A stretch of DNA of 64,000 bases from Chitinophaga filiformis. Lineage in GTDB: Bacteria; Bacteroidota; Bacteroidia; Chitinophagales; Chitinophagaceae. Below the pieces are notes generated by a model that searched no databases, was not told the origin of the DNA, and was given only the letters and a program-made list of their open reading frames with translations. Location of the stretch: assembly GCF_021646545.1 (NCBI RefSeq), contig NZ_JAKIRP010000001.1:1116001-1180000 (forward strand). Reading direction: 5' to 3'. A program made the translations under genes and the position numbers. This document shows, one piece after another, positions 16,774 to 24,660 of the stretch. Positions within the stretch are counted from its first letter, which is position 1, and each line of letters begins with the position of its first letter.

Positions 16774-18456
16774 ATGGGCATCATACATTACTTTAAAAAA
16801 GACCAGTACAAGAACTTATTTCTCCTGGTATGGCTTTTACTTGGACTGATACAGGCTGGATTTACCGAGTTGATGGATGATGAAGCCTATTATTGGGTAT
16901 ACTCCCGTCATCTTGACTGGGGTTATTTTGATCATCCACCTATGGTGGCCTTGCTGATCAAAATCGGGTATGGGCTATTTCATAATGAGTTTGGTGTTCG
17001 TTTATGCATGGTGATCCTTAGTGTACTGACACTGGTCATCACTGACAAGCTGATACCCCGCAGAGATAACCGGCTGTTCTACCTGTTGCTCTGTTCCATG
17101 GCGGCCATGCAATTGGGTGGTATGCTGGCTGTGCCAGACGTACCGCTGGTGTTTTTTGCCTCCTTCTATTTCCTGGTATACCGCGATTTCCTGGAACAGC
17201 AGAGCTGGAAGAATACCCTGCTGCTGGCTTTGAGTATGGCCCTGATGTTCTACAGCAAATACCATGGTATTCTGCTGGTGGCCTTCACGGTTATATCTAA
17301 CCTGAACCTCCTGCGGGTATTCAAATTTTATGTTGCCTGTATCATTACCACCATATTGTTCGTGCCACACCTTTACTGGCAGTATGCACACGATTTCCCC
17401 TCGTTGCAGTACCACCTGGTAGAAAGGAACGCGAGCACTTATCAGATCGGGTTTACCCTTGAGTATATCCTGGGGCAGGTGCTTTTATTTGGTCCGGTGG
17501 CAGGATGGCTTGTGTTGTATTACGCTTTCGTTTGCCCTATCCAGAGTGCGTTTGAAAGGACTTTGAAGTACTGTATGATAGGTGTACTGGCATTCTTCCT
17601 GTTAAGTACTTTCAAGGGCAGGGTGGAGACCAACTGGACGGTGATGTTGTTTACACCGGCAATGGTACTGGCGCATCAGTCAGTTCGACGTAAACGTTCA
17701 CTGAAATGGTCGCTCCGCATATTGCCTTACATGGCTGCATTCACGTTGATCCTTGTACTGGCTACCAGGGTTTATATGATATGGGATTTTATGCCAGGTG
17801 TTGAAATACGTCCGGAGATACATCACAATAAACCCTGGGCAGACGAGATCAAGCGGCAGGCTGCCGGTCGGCCAGTAGTGTTCATCAACAGTTATCAATG
17901 GCCATCCAAGTACATGTTCTATAGTGGTGAGCTGGGCTATGTGGTAAACAATCGTTACACCCGCCGTAACCAGTATAACTATTGGGATACCGAAAAGCAG
18001 TTATGGGGCAAGCCGGCGCTGATTGTTTTTACGCCTGATAATCCCTTGCCGGTAACAGACAGCTTTAATACAGTTAAAGGTCCATGGAATGCTTACGCTG
18101 AGGATCATTATTATTCCTATTCGCTCATCACGCTGGTGCCTGCCATGAAACACGTAAAGGCGAAACGGGGCGAGCGTATGCCTTTCATCCTGTCGTTGAG
18201 AAATGGTTACAATACACCGGTACCGGTGGATAAAGCGCATGAAGCAGTAATAGGATACGCGTTTGCAAAGAAGGAACAGGTTTTGGGCGGCGTGAAATCA
18301 GACCTTACTTTGAGCAGGGCCATTGATCGGCGTATCATCCGGATGGAAGTGATCATGCCGGACCAGCCGGGAACCTATCAGCTGAAGTTCTGTGTATTTG
18401 CCGGAATATTCTTTCCGACACATAACAGCCAGACAGTAACAGTAGTAGTCGAATAA
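16774..18456 (+). CDS. GT39/ArnT-like membrane glycosyltransferase with C-terminal beta domain
   Basis: This 560-residue polytopic inner-membrane protein belongs to the GT-C fold. Its first periplasmic loop has the acidic signature DDEAYYW (35-41) and FDHPP (52-56), typical of dolichol- or undecaprenyl-phosphate-sugar-dependent transferases (PMT/ArnT group). About ten hydrophobic segments run to residue 345. A soluble region then follows, ending in an immunoglobulin-like strand-rich segment (about 465-560). The acceptor is unknown; lipid A, glycans and proteins are possible. It follows nagA by 21 bases and ends at a shared terminator. Confidence 0.85.
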   Translation: MGIIHYFKKDQYKNLFLLVWLLLGLIQAGFTELMDDEAYYWVYSRHLDWGYFDHPPMVALLIKIGYGLFHNEFGVRLCMVILSVLTLVITDKLIPRRDNRLFYLLLCSMAAMQLGGMLAVPDVPLVFFASFYFLVYRDFLEQQSWKNTLLLALSMALMFYSKYHGILLVAFTVISNLNLLRVFKFYVACIITTILFVPHLYWQYAHDFPSLQYHLVERNASTYQIGFTLEYILGQVLLFGPVAGWLVLYYAFVCPIQSAFERTLKYCMIGVLAFFLLSTFKGRVETNWTVMLFTPAMVLAHQSVRRKRSLKWSLRILPYMAAFTLILVLATRVYMIWDFMPGVEIRPEIHHNKPWADEIKRQAAGRPVVFINSYQWPSKYMFYSGELGYVVNNRYTRRNQYNYWDTEKQLWGKPALIVFTPDNPLPVTDSFNTVKGPWNAYAEDHYYSYSLITLVPAMKHVKAKRGERMPFILSLRNGYNTPVPVDKAHEAVIGYAFAKKEQVLGGVKSDLTLSRAIDRRIIRMEVIMPDQPGTYQLKFCVFAGIFFPTHNSQTVTVVVE

Positions 18457-18463
18457 GACCATA

Positions 18464-18525
18464 AAAAAGGAATCAGGGATTGTATGTTGCGATATACGCG
18501 TTCATGCAATCCCTGATTCCTTTTT
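18464..18525. terminator. Bidirectional terminator between convergent genes
   Basis: A perfect 19-bp stem (18464-18482 with 18507-18525) has A5 and T5 at its outer ends, so it works for the glycosyltransferase from the left and for thiL from the right. The loop is 24 bases. Confidence 0.9.
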
Positions 18526-18535
18526 ATTTATTCCT

Positions 18536-19570
18536 TTACTGCTGGAAGGCATTCCAGCCTTGTGCCACCAGTTTAAATTTATTGCCGCCTTTTGTCAGGA
18601 TATGGGCGCCTTCACTGATGTCGGTCATATACCCGATAACACTGATCTGCTCAGATAGCACGATCTTATCGTAGTCAGCCTGTTTCATGGTAAAGAGCAG
18701 TTCATAATCTTCTCCTCCGCTAAGCGCTGCGGCTGTAGGGTCGAGAGAGAACTTCAGGGCCATTTCCTTTGTCTCGCTGGCGATAGGGATCTTCTCTTCA
18801 TATAGTACCACCCCAAGATTACTCTGCTTACAGATGTGCAGGATCTCAGAGCTGAGGCCATCACTAACATCCATCATGGCGGTAGGCTGGATATCCTGTT
18901 CCTGCAGGAAATCAATGATATCGCGGCGGGCTTCCGGTTTCAACTGACGACCGATGATATAGGTCTGGTTTTCCAGGTCGGGCTGCAACTGCGGACTTTC
19001 CAGGTAGATCTGTTTCTCTCTTTCCAGGAGTGTGAGTCCGAGGTAAGCCGCACCCAGGTCGCCGGATACGCAGAGCAGGTCTCCCTTTTGTGCTGTAGAG
19101 CGTTTTACGAATTTATCAGGCGCTACTTCACCAATAGCAGTTACGCTGATCACAAAACCTTTCTGGGAAGAAGTAGTGTCTCCACCTACCAGGTCCACGC
19201 CATATTTTTCGCAGGCGGCATACACGCCTTCATAAAATTCGTTGAGTGCATCTACAGAGAAGCGATTGCTGAACGCAATACTCATGGTGATCTGAGTAGG
19301 AGTAGCGTTCATTGCATATATGTCAGAAAGGTTTACTACAACTGATTTATAGCCCAGGTGTTTCAGGGGCGTATACATCAGGTCGAAGTGGATACCTTCT
19401 ACCAGCATATCGGTGGATATCACCGTTTGCCGGCCGAAATGATCAATAACAGCGGCATCATCACCTACACCCAGGATAGTACTGGCCTGCTGGATCTCTA
19501 TATTCTTGGTAAGTAGTTCTATAAGTCCGAACTCGCCGAGCGAGTTTATCTCTGTTCTTTCTTCACTCAT
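18536..19570 (-). CDS. thiL: Thiamine-monophosphate kinase
   Basis: ThiL makes thiamine pyrophosphate from thiamine monophosphate and ATP. The 344-residue protein has the AIR-synthase/PurM fold. Recognisable parts are EFGLIELL, the nucleotide- and metal-binding GVGDDAAVI (34-42), STDMLVEGIHF, VNLSDIYAM, LVGGDTTSS and MMDVSDGLSSE. The length fits. It lies 16 bases downstream of the inositol-monophosphatase-like gene on the same strand, and the two are likely one transcript. Confidence 0.94.
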   Translation of the reverse strand: MSEERTEINSLGEFGLIELLTKNIEIQQASTILGVGDDAAVIDHFGRQTVISTDMLVEGIHFDLMYTPLKHLGYKSVVVNLSDIYAMNATPTQITMSIAFSNRFSVDALNEFYEGVYAACEKYGVDLVGGDTTSSQKGFVISVTAIGEVAPDKFVKRSTAQKGDLLCVSGDLGAAYLGLTLLEREKQIYLESPQLQPDLENQTYIIGRQLKPEARRDIIDFLQEQDIQPTAMMDVSDGLSSEILHICKQSNLGVVLYEEKIPIASETKEMALKFSLDPTAAALSGGEDYELLFTMKQADYDKIVLSEQISVIGYMTDISEGAHILTKGGNKFKLVAQGWNAFQQ

Positions 19571-19586
19571 GGTGTATGATATTAGA

Positions 19587-20360
19587 TCAGTATTTTCCGT
19601 TTACAATGTTGACCAGTGGCTCATGAATAAGGCCATTGGTAGCAATCAGCGTACGCTGGTAAGGAGAGTAGCGGTGACCTTTGAAGTCGGTTACTTTACC
19701 TCCTGCTTCCTCTACGATCAGGAATCCTGCGGCAGCATCCCATGCGTTGAGGCTATGCTCGTAGTACCCATCAAAGCGACCGGCAGCTACCCAGCAGAGG
19801 TCGATAGCGGCAGACCCGAGCCGGCGTACCGGTTGTCCCTGTTTTACGAAGTACTCAAATACGTCGATCGGACTATGAGTATATTCCTGCCAGGTATAAG
19901 GGAAGCCCGTTACCATGCAGGCCTTTTTCATTTCATCTTTGGTAGAAACCCTGATTGGTTTGTCATTGAGGGTAGCGCCCTGTCCCTTTTCTGCAAAGAA
20001 GAACTCGTTCAGGAAAGGGTTGTAAACAGCTCCCAGGATCATCTCTCCATCCTGCTCAATGCCGATGGAAACGCAACAGATCGGAATGCCATGGGCAAAG
20101 TTCACCGTACCATCCAGGGGATCGATGATCCACTTGATATTGGAATCTGAAGTGATCTCGCCAGACTCTTCACTGAGGATGAAGTGGTGAGGGAATGTTT
20201 CCCTGATCACACTGAAAATGGCAGTTTCTGCATTCTTATCAGCTTCTGTTACCAGATCATTCACGGAACTTTTGCTGGATACTTCGAAAGAGCCGTTAAA
20301 GTACTGCTTTAGAACATCTCCACCGGCTTTTGTTGCTTTGAGTAGGGTAGCTTTTAACAT
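19587..20360 (-). CDS. Inositol monophosphatase family protein
   Basis: This Mg2+-dependent, Li+-sensitive phosphatase-fold protein has 257 residues. Metal-site motifs are EESGE (64-68), DPLDGTVNF (80-88) and WDAAAGFLIVEEAGG with Asp208. Family members hydrolyse inositol phosphates, histidinol phosphate or PAP; the substrate cannot be chosen from sequence alone. The ATG at 20360 is taken because residues upstream of it (from 20396) lack family similarity. Because a phytase is encoded at 30.5 kb, an inositol phosphate substrate is possible but speculative. Confidence 0.88.
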   Translation of the reverse strand: MLKATLLKATKAGGDVLKQYFNGSFEVSSKSSVNDLVTEADKNAETAIFSVIRETFPHHFILSEESGEITSDSNIKWIIDPLDGTVNFAHGIPICCVSIGIEQDGEMILGAVYNPFLNEFFFAEKGQGATLNDKPIRVSTKDEMKKACMVTGFPYTWQEYTHSPIDVFEYFVKQGQPVRRLGSAAIDLCWVAAGRFDGYYEHSLNAWDAAAGFLIVEEAGGKVTDFKGHRYSPYQRTLIATNGLIHEPLVNIVNGKY

Positions 20361-20484
20361 GGGGCAAAGGTACGCGGGAATTTTTTTTCTAACCATATCG
20401 TTTTTAGTAATATGTTTGTATAAGATTGCCAGAGGTAAGGTACCTGTAATCCAAAATCGAACCGTAGCAATCCGAAATTCGGCG

Positions 20485-20492
20485 TATTTTTG
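20485..20492 (+). promoter_or_regulatory. -7 promoter element for the GH3-family gene
   Basis: TATTTTTG, 27 bases ahead of the ATG at 20519, fits the TAnnTTTG consensus in the divergent region between the IMPase-like and GH3 genes. Confidence 0.45.
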
Positions 20493-20518
20493 CAGTTAAT
20501 AAATGAGAAGGTAAATTA

Positions 20519-22051
20519 ATGGCCATTTTAGGAAATCTTATATCCAGGTCACTGCGCATCAGGAAGAAATTTACATTTAAGTTAGGGACACCTCGCCAAT
20601 ATCAGCTCCAGGTATTACACAGACTGCTGGCGAAGGCCAAGGACACTCAATTCGGACAACATTATAAATTTCAGGAGATCCTGAACAGTCCGAATGTCAT
20701 GGCACAGTACCGCTCGATTGTACCTGTGCATAACTACAACAAGATGCACGCAGAATGGTGGCATAAGTGTCTGGAAGGACAGGCTAATGTCAGCTGGCCG
20801 GAAAAAATAAAGTACTTCGCGCTTAGCTCCGGTACATCGGAGTCGGCGAGTAAACACATACCTGTTACCCGGGATATGCTGAAAAACGTCAAGAAAGTGG
20901 GCGTAAAGCAGCTGTATTCCATGGCTAACTTCAATATACCCCCCAAGTCCTTTACCAAGGGTATCCTGATGCTGGGTGGCACCACTGCCTTGTACGAGAA
21001 AGGAGACTACTATGAGGGGGATATGAGTGGTATCCAGGCCAAGAACATTCCGCGCTGGTTCAGACGTTTTTACAAACCGGGCGGTAATATCTCCAAAAAG
21101 CCAAACTGGGAACAACGTATCCGGCTGATCGTCCGCAAGGCGCCGCAGTGGGACGTAGGTACCGTATGTGGTGTGCCTGCCTGGGTACAGATCGTATTGG
21201 CAGAGATCATCAAATACCACGGCGTTAAGAATATTCACGAAATCTGGCCGAACCTGGCCGTATATATCCATGGTGGGGTATCGTTCGAGCCTTACCGGGA
21301 CAGCTTCCAGAAATTACTGGGAAAACCGATCAATTTCATTGAAACTTATATGGCTTCCGAAGGCTCTTTCGGTTTCCAGGCAAGGCCTGGTGTAAAGGGC
21401 ATCAAGCTGGTGCTGAACACCGGTATCTTCTATGAGTTCATTCCGTTCAATGAAGAGAACTTTACGTCAGATGGTGAAGTAAAGCCTAATCCGAAAGCGT
21501 ATATGATCCATGAAGTGGTGGAAGATGTGGAATATGCTGTTATGCTTTCTACTTGTGCCGGTGCATGGCGTTACCTGATCGGCGATGTGGTGAAGTTCAC
21601 TTCCGTAAAGGAACATGAGATCGTGATCGTGGGTCGCACCAAGCAATTCCTGAGCCTGTGCGGGGAACACATGAGTATCGATAACATGAACAAGGCCATC
21701 GATATGGTGCAGAAGAAGATGGGTATCACCATCAAGGAATTCACCGTAGCAGGTTTCCCTTATGAAAGCCTGTTTGCGCACCGCTGGTATATCGGTACTG
21801 ACGATGTGAATGTAGACGCTAACCGTGTCCGCGAGATCATTGATCAGACCCTGGCTGAGGTGAATGATGATTATGCGGTAGAAAGGACTTCAGCCCTGAA
21901 GGAATTGTTTGTGGAAATACTGCCTAACGAAGTGTTCATTGATTATATGCGGGCGAAAGGAAAAGAAGGCGCTATGAACAAATTCCCACGTGTATTAAAG
22001 GGCGACAAGCTAAAAGACTGGGAGCAGTTCCTGAGTGTAAAATCAGTCTGA
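20519..22051 (+). CDS. GH3 auxin-responsive promoter family protein (acyl-adenylate-forming)
   Basis: This 510-residue protein belongs to the ANL superfamily and shares the plant GH3 fold. The ATP motif SSGTSES lies at 103-109. YMASEGSFGF and WRYLIGDVVKF are the second and third adenylation motifs, followed by the IVGRTKQFLSLCGEHMS segment. Plant GH3 enzymes join amino acids to jasmonate or auxin; the bacterial substrate is not known. It stands alone between a divergent promoter and a terminator at 22082. Confidence 0.88.
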   Translation: MAILGNLISRSLRIRKKFTFKLGTPRQYQLQVLHRLLAKAKDTQFGQHYKFQEILNSPNVMAQYRSIVPVHNYNKMHAEWWHKCLEGQANVSWPEKIKYFALSSGTSESASKHIPVTRDMLKNVKKVGVKQLYSMANFNIPPKSFTKGILMLGGTTALYEKGDYYEGDMSGIQAKNIPRWFRRFYKPGGNISKKPNWEQRIRLIVRKAPQWDVGTVCGVPAWVQIVLAEIIKYHGVKNIHEIWPNLAVYIHGGVSFEPYRDSFQKLLGKPINFIETYMASEGSFGFQARPGVKGIKLVLNTGIFYEFIPFNEENFTSDGEVKPNPKAYMIHEVVEDVEYAVMLSTCAGAWRYLIGDVVKFTSVKEHEIVIVGRTKQFLSLCGEHMSIDNMNKAIDMVQKKMGITIKEFTVAGFPYESLFAHRWYIGTDDVNVDANRVREIIDQTLAEVNDDYAVERTSALKELFVEILPNEVFIDYMRAKGKEGAMNKFPRVLKGDKLKDWEQFLSVKSV

Positions 22052-22081
22052 GAAATTTAACGATTCTATAAATAAAAAGAG

Positions 22082-22116
22082 GGGTAACTTCAGCAATCAG
22101 GTTACCCTTTATTTTT
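22082..22116 (+). terminator. Terminator after the GH3-family gene
   Basis: GGGTAAC (22082-22088) pairs with GTTACCC (22101-22107) and is followed by TTTATTTTT. Confidence 0.75.
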
Positions 22117-22162
22117 ACATAAAGATAGCCGTAGCAGCGACGGCGACGGAATTTTGTAGCGC

Positions 22163-22801
22163 ATGATATCAGCACTGGCACAGGGGATGGCGTTGGGCTT
22201 ATTTTTATCGATTTCTGTAGGTCCCGTTATCTTCGCCATCATAAAGTACAGCATTAATAATGGATTTAAGGCAGGCGTGAGCTTCGCTTTAGGAGTGTCT
22301 TTCAGTGATATATTTTTTGTATTGACAGGCAACCTGGCAACATCGTTCATTACTGGTCTTGAGGAATATAAAAAATACATTGGCATCATTGGTGGTATCA
22401 TGCTCATAGGTATGGGTATATACGGACTCTTTTTCAAAAAGGTGATGATCAGCACCGGCGATGAACGACCGGAAATGTTCCGCACTCACGACTATCTGAA
22501 GATCTGGCTGGCCGGCTTCCTGATGAATACACTGAACCCCGGTGTGATCATTTTCTGGCTGGGGGTGTGCGTATCTTCCAGTTCGACGGCAGTAGGCCAT
22601 CGTATCATCATGTATGCAACGGCTTTGGTGTGGGTACTATCTACGGATATTCTGAAAGTATTTGTAGCCGATAAGATCAGGCATAAGCTGACCTTAAGCA
22701 ATGTGGTATGGTTGAATAAGATAGCAGGGGCAAGCCTGATCCTGTTTGGGGTGATCCTGTTGTATAAGGTGTTGCTCGACCCGGGAAGCATCACACATTA
22801 A
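22163..22801 (+). CDS. LysE/RhtB family exporter
   Basis: This 212-residue inner-membrane protein has about six hydrophobic segments. It shows the family's N-terminal GLFLSISVGPVIFAIIKYSI and the central NTLNPGVIIFWLG motif. LysE-type proteins export amino acids or related small metabolites; the substrate is unknown here. It ends at a bidirectional terminator facing the oxidoreductase gene. Confidence 0.85.
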   Translation: MISALAQGMALGLFLSISVGPVIFAIIKYSINNGFKAGVSFALGVSFSDIFFVLTGNLATSFITGLEEYKKYIGIIGGIMLIGMGIYGLFFKKVMISTGDERPEMFRTHDYLKIWLAGFLMNTLNPGVIIFWLGVCVSSSSTAVGHRIIMYATALVWVLSTDILKVFVADKIRHKLTLSNVVWLNKIAGASLILFGVILLYKVLLDPGSITH

Positions 22802-22821
22802 CGAATAAAGCAATTAACGAT

Positions 22822-22861
22822 AAAAAGAAAAGCCATTCATATCGAATGGCTTTTTCTTTTT
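22822..22861. terminator. Bidirectional terminator between LysE and korB
   Basis: GCCATTC (22832-22838) pairs with GAATGGC (22844-22850). The stem is extended by A-rich and T-rich arms that provide a T-tract in both directions. Confidence 0.85.
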
Positions 22862-22881
22862 ATTGGTGGTGGTAAAATTTC

Positions 22882-23916
22882 TTATTTGATAGTCCAGGTT
22901 TCTCTACCTGCCAGTAGTTTGTCCAGATCGCCAGGGCCTTTCTGAGCGATGGCGGCGTCCAGCTGTGCGTTCAGCTGCTCTTCGTAAGTAGGACGGAAGG
23001 CTTGGTAGAACACACCGAAAGGACGGGGAAGGTGACCTTCTATACGAGGATCGTCGAACATACGGGTGAGGATCTGTGCTTTATAGAAGTCTTTCTCGTC
23101 ATGGATCCAGAGGTCGCTGGCACTGTATTCTCCACCCAGTTCCACTACTACCGGCTTTAAGCCATCGAGGCGGATACCTTTATTCTTCTGGGCGCCGAAT
23201 ATCAGCGGCTGACCTTGTTCCAGGAACAGGGTTTCTTCCATTTTGCTACCTTTCTCGGTAAAGATCTCGAATGCACCATCGTTGAAGATGTTACAGTTCT
23301 GGTATATTTCCAGGAAGGAAGCACCTTTATGTGCATGGCTGCGTTTCAGCAGTTCCTGCAGGTGTTTAGGATCGCGGTCCATACTGCGGGCAATGAAGGT
23401 AGCATCTGCACCTAATGCCAGCGCCAGCGGATTAAAAGGATGGTCGATGCTGCCGAAAGGAGTGGATTTGGTCACTTTGTTCTCTTCTGAGGTAGGAGAG
23501 TACTGGCCTTTCGTCAAACCATAGATCTGGTTGTTGAACAGCATGACATTGATGTCGAAGTTACGGCGCAGCAGATGGATGGTATGGTTACCACCGATGG
23601 AGAGGCCATCACCATCGCCGGTCACTACCCAAACGCTGAGCTCAGGACGTACGGCTTTTAATCCGGATGCAATAGCGGTAGCACGACCATGGATCGAGTG
23701 CATACCGTATGTGTTCATATAGTAAGGAAAACGTGAGGAGCAGCCGATACCGGATACGATCACGATATTTTCCTTTGGAATGCCCAGGCCGGGCATGATA
23801 GTCTGTACCTGTTTTAAGATCGAATAATCTCCGCAACCCGGGCACCAGCGTACTTCCTGGTCCGTTGCAAAATCCTTCGCCGTTAACGCCTGCGGAGCTA
23901 TAGTAGCTGTTGACAT
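22882..23916 (-). CDS. korB: 2-oxoacid:ferredoxin oxidoreductase, beta subunit
   Basis: This is the thiamine-pyrophosphate subunit of a 2-oxoglutarate (or related 2-oxoacid) ferredoxin oxidoreductase, which makes acyl-CoA and reduced ferredoxin. The 344-residue protein has WCPGCGDY (Cys25, Cys28), GIGCSSRFPYY, and the TPP motif GDGDGLSIGGNH. Together with the alpha subunit it normally forms an adjacent korAB pair. Here the neighbour upstream is an AhpD-like gene and no alpha subunit is in the window. The choice of 2-oxoglutarate over other substrates is inferred. Confidence 0.9.
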   Translation of the reverse strand: MSTATIAPQALTAKDFATDQEVRWCPGCGDYSILKQVQTIMPGLGIPKENIVIVSGIGCSSRFPYYMNTYGMHSIHGRATAIASGLKAVRPELSVWVVTGDGDGLSIGGNHTIHLLRRNFDINVMLFNNQIYGLTKGQYSPTSEENKVTKSTPFGSIDHPFNPLALALGADATFIARSMDRDPKHLQELLKRSHAHKGASFLEIYQNCNIFNDGAFEIFTEKGSKMEETLFLEQGQPLIFGAQKNKGIRLDGLKPVVVELGGEYSASDLWIHDEKDFYKAQILTRMFDDPRIEGHLPRPFGVFYQAFRPTYEEQLNAQLDAAIAQKGPGDLDKLLAGRETWTIK

Positions 23917-24015
23917 CTGAATGTTTTAAAGAAAAAGTGAAAAACGGTTGGCAAAGTTACGAATTGTTTGTCCTCTGCGGTTTACGCAATACGGAATACT
24001 TCTAACTGTTCCCTT

Positions 24016-24369
24016 TTAAGCCTGTTCCTGCTGTAATAACGCCTCCCAATATTCGGCTGCCCTTCTGGTGTGTGGGATCACTATAGTACCGCCAACAATG
24101 TTGGCTACAGCAAAGATCTCATACATTTCGTCAGTGGTAACCCCCTGTTCATGGCATTTTCCGAGGTGGTATTTGATACAGTCGTCGCAACGGAGCACCA
24201 TAGATGAAACCAATCCCAGCATTTCCTTCACTTTGGTACTTAATGCGCCTTCTGCATAGGTGTTTGTATCAAGATTAAATAAACGGTTAATGACCTTGTT
24301 CTGTTTACCCAGGATTACCTCGTTCATTTTGGCCCGGTAATCATTAAAAGCTTGTATCTCGTCTGCCAT
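24016..24369 (-). CDS. Carboxymuconolactone decarboxylase/AhpD-like protein
   Basis: This 117-residue all-helical protein has the AhpD redox motif CDDCIKYHLGKC (Cys61, Cys64, His68). In AhpD this is a peroxidase-linked thiol centre. Many small CMD-domain proteins of this size are uncharacterised, and a role in redox protection is inferred. It lies 99 bases upstream of korB on the same strand, which would suit protecting an oxygen-sensitive oxidoreductase, though that link is speculative. Confidence 0.87.
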   Translation of the reverse strand: MADEIQAFNDYRAKMNEVILGKQNKVINRLFNLDTNTYAEGALSTKVKEMLGLVSSMVLRCDDCIKYHLGKCHEQGVTTDEMYEIFAVANIVGGTIVIPHTRRAAEYWEALLQQEQA

Positions 24370-24660
24370 TTTATTGTTTGTTTACACACCTTAAAGCTAT
24401 GAAACGATTCCCAAATATAAATCAATCTACTTATTCAGTAGACTATGGCTTCGGGCGACTAAAGGCTTGATTTATTTAGTAATTGTATATTAATGAGTTA
24501 TATCGCCTGGAATAACCCAGGGTTATTGCTCATAACAAGAAGTGATGAGAATCGCAGACCTCTACCGGTACTTTGGTGCCTGCCGGGAGAATCCAATTGC
24601 CGGCTCCGGTTAACAATAAGATAACATTAAACCCGTTCCTTTGCGCTTTACCTGTTGATT

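Noticed and set aside
19506..20150. 214-codon plus-strand frame across thiL and the IMPase-like gene
   Set aside because: It lies antisense to two well-supported genes and has no family similarity.
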